Virus record (IMG/VR): IMGVR_UViG_3300020420_000012
Location: 17,636 to 81,635 of that record
Reading direction: 5' to 3' (one strand)
DNA from: a virus
DNA: 64,000 nt
The notes under the pieces were generated by a model. It did not search any database. It saw only the letters and a program-made list of their open reading frames with translations, and had not been told where the DNA came from. Made by a program: the position numbers and the translations under genes. Shown here one piece after another: positions 35,078-43,362 of this stretch (positions are counted from its first letter, which is position 1; every line of letters starts with the position of its first letter).

Positions 35078-36254
35078 CTTGTTTACTCCTGTTTTTTATT
35101 TTTCTTACTTTAGCGCGATCTAACATTCGAGCATGTTTTATTTTATCGACCATTTTTTCACGTTCAATTTTTTTCTTAGCAAGTTGAACAGCATCCTCAC
35201 CAAACATCTTTCGATATTTAAGTGTATGTTTGCTTGGTTTTGTTTTTGCTTTCGCGTCGCCTGGTGCTTTTTTATAAGCAGCAGGATTATCATCATCCAT
35301 TTTTGCATGTTTTCTAAAGTGTGCTAACCTCTTCTTCTTAGTAGCTTTCTCTAGTCCTTTATAATAAGGTGCAGGCTGAGAGCCTTTTTTATCTTTTATA
35401 TCTTTGTCTTGTCTTACTCTATCTTTAAAATCTTTTTCTACTAACTCTATAGCATCAAGCCATTTTCGATAAAGTTTATCACCTGACTCAATAATGACAT
35501 AATTACTTCCAAGCTTGGTAACATGACCCAACTCGTCAGTCCCCAAGATAGCAACACAATCACCAATACTATACAGATTTCCCTTAACATATTTCTCCCT
35601 CGTTTCTGAGACGGGGTCGAGGTTTATTTTGTTATAATATTCTTTCTGTTGTTTAAGGCCCATGCCTTTTCTCACTTCGTTATAAACTCTTTTTGCATCT
35701 GAGTTTGATACGTTTCTTGGTAATCCCTGAGAAAATTGTGTAAAGTCACCATCACTTGCAATCTTTCTCATTTTTGAAGCTGACATTCCAGAGACATCAT
35801 CAGCATCAGGGTCCCTCTCCCCGGCTGACACGACATTAATTTTATTAAAATTATAAAGTCCGTGTCTACTTTTAACTCCATTATACTTGTTTAAGAGCGT
35901 TTTAAATTCATTAACTCTATCAGAACCAACTACCATATTAATATTTTTATAACCTTCATTATTTAATTTAGTCATTGCATCAAAAACCGTCTTGACTTTC
36001 TTATCAAGAATTACTTGTCTTGCATGCTTAGGAAAAAATCTTCTAACAGTTTTAACTTTGAAATTATAATCCAACGGATTTTTTTTGTTGTCAGTACTTT
36101 GTGTTAAATAAACTCTATAAGGATTCTTTCCAGACTTCTTAGATAGTTCATTCATCAATTTTTCATGACCAGATGTTGGAGGATTCATACGACCAAAAGT
36201 AAAATATATGGTCTTGTCTTCCTCAATCAAAAATGATTTAAATGAATTTATCAT
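35070..36254 (-). CDS. HxGH-type nucleotidyltransferase fused to basic modules, capsid-targeting-like start
   Basis: 394 residues. The first residues MINSFKSFLIEEDK look like a capsid-targeting sequence. Residues 15-190 form a cytidylyl/adenylyl-transferase fold: FGRMNPPTSGHEKLM (T-x-G-H at 27-30), NMVVGSDRVNEF, and SGMSASKMRKIASDGDF as the C-terminal ISxSxxR-like motif. Then a KOW-like beta-barrel (LYSIGDCVAILGTDELGHVT) and a basic module (YYKGLEKATKKKRLAHFRKH). Substrate unknown: NMN, cytidine or another nucleotide. Confidence 0.7.
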   Translation of the reverse strand: MINSFKSFLIEEDKTIYFTFGRMNPPTSGHEKLMNELSKKSGKNPYRVYLTQSTDNKKNPLDYNFKVKTVRRFFPKHARQVILDKKVKTVFDAMTKLNNEGYKNINMVVGSDRVNEFKTLLNKYNGVKSRHGLYNFNKINVVSAGERDPDADDVSGMSASKMRKIASDGDFTQFSQGLPRNVSNSDAKRVYNEVRKGMGLKQQKEYYNKINLDPVSETREKYVKGNLYSIGDCVAILGTDELGHVTKLGSNYVIIESGDKLYRKWLDAIELVEKDFKDRVRQDKDIKDKKGSQPAPYYKGLEKATKKKRLAHFRKHAKMDDDNPAAYKKAPGDAKAKTKPSKHTLKYRKMFGEDAVQLAKKKIEREKMVDKIKHARMLDRAKVRKIKNRSKQDA

Positions 36255-37849
36255 TAACCTTTCTTTCTTTGTACTTCTGCTTTTCTTACGTCTTTAAATA
36301 TTCTTTTTGCTATTCTTTGAATTCTACTTTTTAAGGCAGGCTTATCAAGTCTCTTTTCTATCTCTTGTTTTCTTGCAAATGTAAGTTCTCTTTTTGGTAT
36401 TCCTCTTGTTAACTTTTTTGCAATTTGATTACGAGCCTGTCTCATTGCTCTTTTCTCGAGAGTCTTCTTATTAGCCATTTTTCTTTTGGCTCTATCTCGA
36501 CCTATCTTGATTCTTGCTTTAAGTCGTTTCATTAAACGACCACGTTTCATTCTTTGCTGTAATGTTAGTGCTTCTTCAACGTTTTTTTCTTCGTTTGTTT
36601 CTGCATGTTTTTTGTACATGTTTTGCACGATATCACTATGATGTTCATCAGGATATTTCTTTTTTACAGCTTTCATAAATGCACTTGTATTTCCTTTATA
36701 TTTTTTATCCTTGGACATGTCACTTATGTTTTTCTTAACCATAGGATTAACTAGTGCAGTTTTTCGTCTAAAAGCTGTACTTGTAACTCTTGCTTCATCA
36801 ACATCTTCTTTCTTTGCAGCTGCTTTCTTAGCTTCTTTTTCTTTTCTTTTCTGTATATTTAAAGGATGAAGTGGATGTTTCATGCCGTATTTAGTTTTGC
36901 CATGATACGGATCTTTTTTTGTTGGTCTTCCTCTTAGATCCATAGGATCAATCATTTCATTAACTTCTTCTTTATGAATATCCATTCTTGTTCCTGATGG
37001 AGTCTTAACATAATTCTTTACTTTATAACCATGCTTCTTTGCAAAGTCTTGTCCGTCTTTCTCTTTGTGATAACTCTTCATGTGTAAGTGTAAATGTTTA
37101 TCATCTGGCTTTTTAATCATACTTGGAATTTTTTTAACACTCATACTTCCATCAGAGTGTGTTTGAGCATCGCGATGTGCATCACTATGGTTTATGGCTT
37201 CTTTAGGGTACATTTTGAATACTTTAGCACGAGCTTTGTCTATATATTTTTTTCTATTCATCATGTAGTCTCTTGGATTCTTTGCGAGAGTTCTGGCGTG
37301 TTTGACAATATCCATAGCACTCTTCGGTTTAAGAACTGAAGCTTCATTCTTTGCTTTGTCTAACTCTTCTCTAGTTGGAATTCTTCTTTTAGGAAGACTG
37401 GAAACTGGTCCACGGTGTGTCAATGTGATATCACCTTTGACACCTTTTTTTCTAAGTTGTTTCATAGCATCGTCTGGATTTTTAGCATGAACGTTGCCTG
37501 CCATGCTTTTGTGACCGATCCTATAAGCCTGCATTTCTTCTTTCTTAATAACTTCTTTATCAGTTGGTACCATTCTAATTCTTGTCTTACCGTCCGGACC
37601 AATATATTTTTCTGGTTTTTTATCCGCTGAATGCGTGCTGTCATTCATCTTTGCAAAAGCTGCCTTTCGATTTGCATCGCTTTTAAATCCAGCACTTAAA
37701 TCATCTTTGGCTTTGGTAATAACTTTCTTACGCATAAACTTACTTACGCCTTTTTTACCTTTAACTGGTACTTTTAAGTTTGGAAGTTTCTTGTCCGACT
37801 TCATAGACAGTTCGTTGACTAAGTCGAAAAAAGATTTCATTTGGGTCAT
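36254..37849 (-). CDS. Large lysine-rich modular (polyprotein-like) protein
   Basis: 531 residues, rich in Lys and Arg. The start MTQMKSFFDLVNELSMKSDK is capsid-targeting-like. Inner modules begin after acidic junctions: EEVNEMIDPMDLRG, KEDVDEARVTSTAFRRKT, and NVEEALTLQQRMKRGRLMKR. The last, about 100 residues to the C-terminus, is a widespread phage domain that elsewhere often follows a short FLxE leader, so cleavage by the head protease is plausible. High charge suits DNA binding inside the capsid. One-base overlap with the downstream gene. Confidence 0.5.
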   Translation of the reverse strand: MTQMKSFFDLVNELSMKSDKKLPNLKVPVKGKKGVSKFMRKKVITKAKDDLSAGFKSDANRKAAFAKMNDSTHSADKKPEKYIGPDGKTRIRMVPTDKEVIKKEEMQAYRIGHKSMAGNVHAKNPDDAMKQLRKKGVKGDITLTHRGPVSSLPKRRIPTREELDKAKNEASVLKPKSAMDIVKHARTLAKNPRDYMMNRKKYIDKARAKVFKMYPKEAINHSDAHRDAQTHSDGSMSVKKIPSMIKKPDDKHLHLHMKSYHKEKDGQDFAKKHGYKVKNYVKTPSGTRMDIHKEEVNEMIDPMDLRGRPTKKDPYHGKTKYGMKHPLHPLNIQKRKEKEAKKAAAKKEDVDEARVTSTAFRRKTALVNPMVKKNISDMSKDKKYKGNTSAFMKAVKKKYPDEHHSDIVQNMYKKHAETNEEKNVEEALTLQQRMKRGRLMKRLKARIKIGRDRAKRKMANKKTLEKRAMRQARNQIAKKLTRGIPKRELTFARKQEIEKRLDKPALKSRIQRIAKRIFKDVRKAEVQRKKG

Positions 37850-37850
37850 A

Positions 37851-39074
37851 CTAGTTCCTCCCTGGTTTGTCCCATCCTTTTAATATATCTGGTGAAAAGT
37901 TTGCGTATGAGAACTCCATACGGTCCACAATTTTCACTGCATCACCACCAAGTTTGTCAATAGCAACGTATCCTTCTTGACCTGTAGTTTGATAACCATT
38001 TCTTGTCTTTAAGAACGTTTTAGTGCTATTTAACTTATTAAGTATATTTATAAGTTTTAACTTCGCTAGAACAATAACTTTTTGCATCTCAAACATCATA
38101 GTAAGACTTGTTTTGTTTTGCGGTGAAAAGAATTTTAATAATTCATCAAGTTTCTTTTGTTGTCCGGCTTTACCTTTTTCAGTTTTTCTTTTATCTATTT
38201 CTTTCTGATACTTTTGTTGAATGTACTTTATCAATTTTTCAACGTGGGCTTTGGTGTTACCAATGACTTGGCCCTTTCGTACAAACGTATTATTAAACGT
38301 TTCAATAGTTTGAGCAAGGTTTTGATTAGCTTCGAGAGTACGTAAGGTAGTACCAGAAATTTTATTAAATATCCTGCCAGCATTACTAAGATGTGCATTA
38401 ACTTCCTCCGTATCTTTTTTAGTCATAGTGAATCGAGTCATGTCTCTTAACATAGCGTCTTGTGACCAAACGTCTTTTGATTTAAAGTTAGAAGTGTTTA
38501 CACCGTAAGAAGCTTTCATGTCTTCAAATTTTCTACCAGTGTAAGTTGTATGCCAAACAACACCGATCTTTGCGGCCCTCGCCTTCTTTGCTGCTTCTGT
38601 GTTTGTTGGTATAGCATACATTATTGTATTTGGATGGAACGTAAGATATGGTTTGCCTTTTATCTTTTTTGTTTTTAAATCACCAGGTCCAAACAAAAAG
38701 TCTCCTTGTATTACGCCCTTAATACCAATATTTGGTAGGTATTTAAGTGCTGCTTTTAATTTTGCATTGAGATCACCAGAAGTATCGTCATCAATATCAT
38801 TGTTAGATTTATATACCTTTGGAGTGGCATTGAAAATTCCTTTCTTTGCAACAAAAAATGCACCGTCACGAGGATCAGTACCGGCAAAAACAGCTGGAGC
38901 TCCATCCCATTTGACGCTAACGTTTCCATCTTTGACACCTCCTAACATATCTCTGAGAGAACGAAGAGCAAGTATCGCTTGTCGAGTACCATCGACACCA
39001 CCATAGAGAACTTTATCCTCAATGTGAGTCATATGAGTATTCTTTTGTTCTGATATAAATTCTTTAAAGTTCAT
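37851..39074 (-). CDS. Ligase-fold nucleotidyltransferase-like protein (KWDG)
   Basis: 407 residues. The start MNFKEFISEQ looks like a capsid-targeting leader with an I-S-E site. Motif I is VSVKWDGAPAVF (Lys55, KxDG); a motif III-like KGVIQGDFLFG at 119-129; a hydrophobic strand HPNTIMYAIP; motif IV-like EGYVAI at 367-372; motif V-like AVKIVDR with Lys381. This order is that of ATP-dependent DNA/RNA ligases and mRNA capping enzymes. A helical insert (about 190-350) separates motifs III and IV, which is unusual. Not a known T4 ligase. Active nucleotidyl transfer is inferred. Confidence 0.65.
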   Translation of the reverse strand: MNFKEFISEQKNTHMTHIEDKVLYGGVDGTRQAILALRSLRDMLGGVKDGNVSVKWDGAPAVFAGTDPRDGAFFVAKKGIFNATPKVYKSNNDIDDDTSGDLNAKLKAALKYLPNIGIKGVIQGDFLFGPGDLKTKKIKGKPYLTFHPNTIMYAIPTNTEAAKKARAAKIGVVWHTTYTGRKFEDMKASYGVNTSNFKSKDVWSQDAMLRDMTRFTMTKKDTEEVNAHLSNAGRIFNKISGTTLRTLEANQNLAQTIETFNNTFVRKGQVIGNTKAHVEKLIKYIQQKYQKEIDKRKTEKGKAGQQKKLDELLKFFSPQNKTSLTMMFEMQKVIVLAKLKLINILNKLNSTKTFLKTRNGYQTTGQEGYVAIDKLGGDAVKIVDRMEFSYANFSPDILKGWDKPGRN

Positions 39075-39075
39075 T

Positions 39076-39927
39076 TTATAATTTTACTTCTGGCTTTGGT
39101 TTACCTTGTGTAATTTGCCCTAACCTAACTTGATTTTTTTTAATAGTTCCAATAAATTCAATATTACCACCTACGTCTCTTTTCAAGTTACCTCTTGCGT
39201 CTTCGTCTTTTGCTGTACCAGATACTTTATTATTATTAAAAAGTAGTAACTTATTTTTTGCTAGATAACCATAAGCTTTATTAACAAAATCAGATTCTAT
39301 TTTTCTCATTTGAGTTGGATATTTCTTTCTAATTTCAATTAAATCAGCTTTGTTAACTTCTTCCTCACCGGTTCCACCAAATTTTAAACCTAAGTCTTTC
39401 TTAAATTGTACAACTTCTCTTACCATATCAGAAACTTTAACAGTTCCACCTAATCTAAAGCCGGCTGCAATTCTATCTTTTGATATTGTTGCTGCTTTTA
39501 GTTCATACTTATCTCCATCTAAAATCATGATATCAATTCCAGCACTACCTCCACCACCAACTATTGCTTTATTTACTAAAAAGTAAATCATAGCTTCACC
39601 TGGTCCAATACCTGCGGCAGGAAAATTCCATAGTTGCATAAAAGTGTTGTAATAATTATCTCTTAAATACTTAATTGATTTATTTACTGTATTTTTACTT
39701 GAAGTTGTAAGCTTTTCCTGTATTAACTCTAAAGGAAACTTAGGAAACCAATGTTGAGCAATCATATATTGTATTTCTTTTTTATATTTAATACTACCAA
39801 AATCTTTTGCTTTGATATTGATAGACTTGATAGCCATTGCTTTTCTAATATAGTCTCTGTCTAAGTCTTTTAAAAGTTGAGTAGCCATTTCATCTAGCCT
39901 CATGTAATGTGATTTAAATCTTTCCAT
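39076..39927 (-). CDS. PD-(D/E)xK nuclease-like protein
   Basis: 283 residues from the ATG at 39927, since GGAG of the earlier ATG (39939) serves as its ribosome site. The middle shows the nuclease pattern: GPGEAMIYFL with a possible N-terminal Glu, then GSAGIDIMILDGDKYELKAA with Asp and E-x-K (Asp136, Glu146, Lys148 in the numbering from 39939). The start MERFKSHYMRLDEMA carries an L-D-E site. It heads the operon of capsid-targeting-like proteins and is next to the ligase-like gene. Confidence 0.65.
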   Translation of the reverse strand: MERFKSHYMRLDEMATQLLKDLDRDYIRKAMAIKSINIKAKDFGSIKYKKEIQYMIAQHWFPKFPLELIQEKLTTSSKNTVNKSIKYLRDNYYNTFMQLWNFPAAGIGPGEAMIYFLVNKAIVGGGGSAGIDIMILDGDKYELKAATISKDRIAAGFRLGGTVKVSDMVREVVQFKKDLGLKFGGTGEEEVNKADLIEIRKKYPTQMRKIESDFVNKAYGYLAKNKLLLFNNNKVSGTAKDEDARGNLKRDVGGNIEFIGTIKKNQVRLGQITQGKPKPEVKL

Positions 39928-39953
39928 ATTAAACTCCATAGTTGTTTAATAGA

Positions 39954-39982
39954 ATTATACACTATTTATAACAGTTTGTACA
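39954..39982 (-). promoter_or_regulatory. Phage promoter, TGTACA-N17-TATAAT, with embedded TATAAATA
   Basis: Minus strand: TGTACA (39977-39982), TATAAT (39954-39959), 17-base spacer. Inside the spacer lies an exact late-promoter TATAAATA (39963-39970). It is the only copy of the family with this feature and leads the 39.9-28.7 kb operon. Confidence 0.75.
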
Positions 39983-39983
39983 C

Positions 39984-40008
39984 AAAAAAAGCACCCGAAG
40001 GTGCTTTT
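39984..40008 (-). terminator. Rho-independent terminator after the phosphate permease
   Basis: On the minus strand the RNA reads AAAGCACC UUCG GGUGCUUU followed by a run of U: a perfect stem with a UUCG tetraloop. It lies 25 bases after the stop of the PiT gene and just before the next promoter. Confidence 0.9.
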
Positions 40009-40032
40009 ATCACCGAAAGGAGAAGTGAATTC

Positions 40033-40992
40033 TTATAGTCCGTTTGGTACTATGATGTAGTGTATTGACAATACGACTCCAACCGAAGCTGCAAGTCCAA
40101 CCATCATTTTAAGAAAGTCTTTTCCAATCAGAGGGAATACGACTTTAAACTTTTCCTTACCAGTCATAGTAGCCATAGCCAATTCACGACCACAAAGAAG
40201 ACCAACGAATACCCATGTTGTTGACATTGGAATATCATTTAGTTCTTTAAAGAAAAATAGAATTAGCCAGTAAACACCATCAATAATTGTCGCAGATCTT
40301 ACATAACGTGTGTTATGTTTTTCCAAAACAATTTGCTGGATTTTACCACCACCTTCTCTAAACATCCACCATAAGCCGGCTATAAAAACAAAGCTAATGC
40401 CGACCATAAGATCGGCTGGTATTTGTCTAGGAAGGAATACTGCAATATTTGCCATGTCATGCGATAGCCACGTGAACCATAAGAATCCTGTAGTTATCCA
40501 TTGACCTATTCGCCAATATCGTTTATGTTCTTCCTTTACTGGCTTAGCTTCATCTAGAATTTTAGTTACTCCAATCCAAATAGCATATGCAGCAACTGCT
40601 GCTACTGCATAACCCATCATGGACTTCATTAACATTTTTTCTAAAACAAATGTGGAAGCAAACGCCGACAATACTAAGAAAGAAGTACTAACAGGTACAC
40701 CTAGTCTTGTAAGTATTAAAAGTAATCCCGGCGCTGCGGCATGATACCATTGAATGTCTTGGAACGGAATCTTATTAAGTCGTCCATAACTAATATCACC
40801 ACCATTGGTGTACCAACCATACCACAAAGTATAAAGGAGAACTGCCGAAGCCGCTCCCCACATAACTTTCCAATTAAATCTCTCATTGTTTGATGCAATC
40901 CATGTACCGAGAGTCTGTACTGAATCGTTAGCAATTACGGAATATGCGGCAAATAAAAAACCCACAAACATCCATAGAGTTACTAGTTCCAT
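40033..40992 (-). CDS. PiT-family inorganic phosphate permease
   Basis: 319 residues, many membrane helices. The duplicated PiT signature is visible: SVIANDSVQTLGTWI near the N-terminus and LSHDMANIAVFLPRQ in the second half, with GVPVSTSFLVLSAF and DIPMSTTWVFVGLL as the paired P(V/M)STS/T segments. It would import phosphate with H+ or Na+. It is shorter than most bacterial PiT proteins (400-500), mainly lacking a long central loop. It is followed by a terminator. A host-derived gene that would help in low-phosphate seawater. Confidence 0.88.
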   Translation of the reverse strand: MELVTLWMFVGFLFAAYSVIANDSVQTLGTWIASNNERFNWKVMWGAASAVLLYTLWYGWYTNGGDISYGRLNKIPFQDIQWYHAAAPGLLLILTRLGVPVSTSFLVLSAFASTFVLEKMLMKSMMGYAVAAVAAYAIWIGVTKILDEAKPVKEEHKRYWRIGQWITTGFLWFTWLSHDMANIAVFLPRQIPADLMVGISFVFIAGLWWMFREGGGKIQQIVLEKHNTRYVRSATIIDGVYWLILFFFKELNDIPMSTTWVFVGLLCGRELAMATMTGKEKFKVVFPLIGKDFLKMMVGLAASVGVVLSIHYIIVPNGL

Positions 40993-41043
40993 AGTAATTT
41001 CTCCATAGTTAATATAAGTTGATTCTTATACTATAATTATGTA

Positions 41044-41211
41044 TTACCGACCACGTTTTTTAAATGTTACACTTTTGTTAAATCTTTTCTTATGAGAAGA
41101 ATTTTTTTTTCTTCTATCATTTTCACGATTGCGTGGATCATACATCTCGTAACCACGTATACCATTTTCTTTTGCCCAAGCTGCGATCATTTCTGGTTTA
41201 TGATGTTTCAT
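41044..41211 (-). CDS. Small basic protein
   Basis: 55 residues: MKHHKPEMIAAWAKENGIRG, then a polar DPRNREND stretch and a basic end (KKRFNKSVTFKKRGR). ATGA overlap with the upstream gene. Function unknown. Confidence 0.6.
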   Translation of the reverse strand: MKHHKPEMIAAWAKENGIRGYEMYDPRNRENDRRKKNSSHKKRFNKSVTFKKRGR

Positions 41212-41663
41212 TTTTTAAACCTCACTATGTAATTTTTTCCGTCATAATTAAAAGTTATAGTTGAATGAGAATATATAGTTTCCATTGACTCTTTATATCT
41301 TGTCATTTTATTACATACGAGTTTAGTACCATCATTGGCTGTGCTGTTTTGATGACCAAGTAATCCGCCTATAATTGCACCTGCAGTACCACCGTCAGGT
41401 AAATCTTTAGTTATGTTATTACCAATTATGCCACCAATAATAGCACCCATAACAGCATCACCAGTTTTGTCACCTGAAACTTTTCTTTCAGAACAAACTT
41501 CGACAACTTGTGGTGTTCTTTTAATTACAGTTTTAGTATGATCTTGTACATCAACGTTATAAGGCTGAGTTGCTCGAGCCTCTTTAACAAGATTCATTAA
41601 TGCTAAGGAGAACGCTAACGCAGTCATTCCATAGAATACAAAGTCTTTAGTTCTTTCACTCAT
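41208..41663 (-). CDS. Glycine-zipper 2TM-domain protein (17-kDa antigen-like)
   Basis: 151 residues. N-terminal hydrophobic helix (FYGMTALAFSLALMNLV) and a Gly-zipper: DAVMGAIIGGIIGNNITKD and GGTAGAIIGGLLGHQ. Such domains sit in outer-membrane or cell-surface proteins of proteobacteria. In phages its role is unknown; it may alter the host envelope. ATGA coupling on both sides. Confidence 0.7.
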   Translation of the reverse strand: MSERTKDFVFYGMTALAFSLALMNLVKEARATQPYNVDVQDHTKTVIKRTPQVVEVCSERKVSGDKTGDAVMGAIIGGIIGNNITKDLPDGGTAGAIIGGLLGHQNSTANDGTKLVCNKMTRYKESMETIYSHSTITFNYDGKNYIVRFKK

Positions 41664-41848
41664 TTCTTAAGTTTCCATAAAATATATTCTTCACCATTTG
41701 CTTTCATAGTGATTGCAGGTGCGCCAGATGGTTTTGTCTTTCCAACGTAATTCCATTTGTAACCGTCTTTCATTTGAGAGTTGGCTAACTCTCTAAACTC
41801 TTGTGTATCGATACTAAACATACCAATAACTAGTGCTACTATTCCCAT
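41660..41848 (-). CDS. Small secreted or anchored hypothetical protein
   Basis: 62 residues from the ATG at 41848 (AAGGAG seven bases before it; TAATG with the upstream stop). Hydrophobic start MGIVALVIGMFSI, then a soluble part (DGYKWNYVGKTKPSGAPAIT). Function unknown. Confidence 0.5.
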   Translation of the reverse strand: MGIVALVIGMFSIDTQEFRELANSQMKDGYKWNYVGKTKPSGAPAITMKANGEEYILWKLKK

Positions 41849-42039
41849 TATTTTTCTCCTTCTACTTTGCATATAGGGGTTGATTTCACACCGTCAGTGT
41901 AGTCACCGCCGATGTATCTTCGTGTGACAGTTTCTTCTACAAGCATACCGTCACGAATTCTTAAAGTTACGAGTTTCCTAGACAGTATTCCATCACTGTC
42001 TAGGAGATCGAAAGCTTCCTTGAGAGGACCTTCGGTCAT
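41848..42039 (-). CDS. Small hypothetical protein
   Basis: 63 residues, MTEGPLKEAFDLLDSDGILS at the start, beta-rich after (RKLVTLRIRDGMLVEETV). One-base overlap with the DUF932 gene upstream. Function unknown. Confidence 0.55.
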   Translation of the reverse strand: MTEGPLKEAFDLLDSDGILSRKLVTLRIRDGMLVEETVTRRYIGGDYTDGVKSTPICKVEGEK

Positions 42040-42995
42040 TACGCGACCTCTGCAAATTCTAATGCAGTCTTAAGTGCGTCTCTCTTTCTAACTTGATTAC
42101 CGCCGAACCAAGAAGAGTATAACCTGTTATCAGCGTTTCTACCTTGTACATGATCGGTAACGTAAGTTACAGAGTTAAAAGCCTGCCACCAAGAACCCTC
42201 GGCATACCTTGCACCAGGCTGAAGCTCGATAGCATCAAATGCAGCCTTTGCATTCTTTGAAAGAGTCTCTACAGATAACTCTTGATTTTGAACACGCTTG
42301 TCTGCGGTTCTTGGAAAGACTGTATTATAATACTCGATAAGATTATCGATATTGTATCTCTTAGAACCAAGGAACTCAGCCATTTCTTTATACTGACTTA
42401 ACTTAGCAGAAGCGATACCAAGAGCCTTCTTAACTTCATCGGCATTAAACTCTGTTCTGTGACCGACTTTTACAGATCTTTCAGCTTTTGCCTCAAGAGA
42501 TAGTGATAAAGTATTGTTACATACGACTCTAATTGGAGTAAACCTTACGTCGATAGAGAAACCGTACTTATGCGGATTTGAAAAGAGTAAGTATGACTCG
42601 ACAGTGTCACCACCGAAAAGATCAAATGACTCTTTGACTTTTGCTAAAGCCCATACGAGCTGACCGCCTTTGAGCGAACCTGCTGTATGCATTTCCATGT
42701 CACCTTTCATGACATACTCGCTGAAGAAGTTGAATGCGTCTTCGTTTTGTACAGGATTCCAAACCTGACCGATGTTAGTAAGAACTTTATTATCAGAACT
42801 TCTGACTAATGCTTTCATTCCAGTAGGAACTCTTTTGTCACCTACCTGAACGTATGAATCAATCTGCTCGACTGTCCAGTCTAAGCCAGCTTTCTTCATC
42901 ATTTGTTGCGGAGTCAGATCGTTTGATACTGATACTCCAAGACCATGCCACGGTACTTCACCTGCGTAAGCCATTGTTTCAACGTTATGAGCCAT
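42039..42995 (-). CDS. DUF932 phage/plasmid-like protein
   Basis: 318 residues. The start AYAGEVPWHGLGVSV and FTPIRVVCNNTLSLSLE are diagnostic of the DUF932 (phage/plasmid-like TIGR03299) family. Its role is unknown; members often lie with replication or early genes. Leader has a strong GGAAGG ribosome site. Confidence 0.85.
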   Translation of the reverse strand: MAHNVETMAYAGEVPWHGLGVSVSNDLTPQQMMKKAGLDWTVEQIDSYVQVGDKRVPTGMKALVRSSDNKVLTNIGQVWNPVQNEDAFNFFSEYVMKGDMEMHTAGSLKGGQLVWALAKVKESFDLFGGDTVESYLLFSNPHKYGFSIDVRFTPIRVVCNNTLSLSLEAKAERSVKVGHRTEFNADEVKKALGIASAKLSQYKEMAEFLGSKRYNIDNLIEYYNTVFPRTADKRVQNQELSVETLSKNAKAAFDAIELQPGARYAEGSWWQAFNSVTYVTDHVQGRNADNRLYSSWFGGNQVRKRDALKTALEFAEVA

Positions 42996-43010
42996 AATAT
43001 ACCTTCCTTT

Positions 43011-43091
43011 CTATGCTAAAATAATATAGGCTAAAAATAATTCTGCGAACAGAATAAACGAACAAATAAAATATAAAAGTGATTTAAGCAT
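43011..43091 (-). CDS. 26-residue membrane micropeptide
   Basis: MLKSLLYFICSFILFAELFL and six further hydrophobic residues: basic start then a single membrane helix. It starts in the last codons of the upstream gene (8-base overlap). The position fits the operon, but the shortness makes it uncertain. Confidence 0.45.
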   Translation of the reverse strand: MLKSLLYFICSFILFAELFLAYIILA

Positions 43092-43362
43092 TTTGCGCCT
43101 CCGCCTTTTGAGCGTCTCTTTCGTCCTGCTTACGAACGAAATCGTTGCCAACCACGCATTGCTTGGTTGTAAGGAAACCAGTCTTATCTAGAAAAGATAA
43201 GAGGTTAGAAGCAAACTCGCTCCAATGCTTGCGCTTTTGCAAACCATAAACAAGCTTCCTGTTGATAGGACACTTCATAAACCTATCCAACTTAGCGATT
43301 CTGCTTTGCGGAAACCTTCTGATTTTTTCCTGTCTGAGGAACATTGCTTGATCGATATTCAT
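43084..43362 (-). CDS. Conserved small T4-like protein
   Basis: 92 residues, basic. HWSEFASNLLSFLDKTGFLT is a segment found in small T4-like phage proteins of unknown role. Preceded by AAGGGAG and a family promoter at 43395-43423. Confidence 0.6.
   Translation of the reverse strand: MNIDQAMFLRQEKIRRFPQSRIAKLDRFMKCPINRKLVYGLQKRKHWSEFASNLLSFLDKTGFLTTKQCVVGNDFVRKQDERDAQKAEAQNA

Noticed and set aside
38045-38052. TATAAATA match inside the ligase-like gene
   Set aside because: It lies in the middle of a coding region with no gene start nearby; expected by chance in AT-rich DNA.
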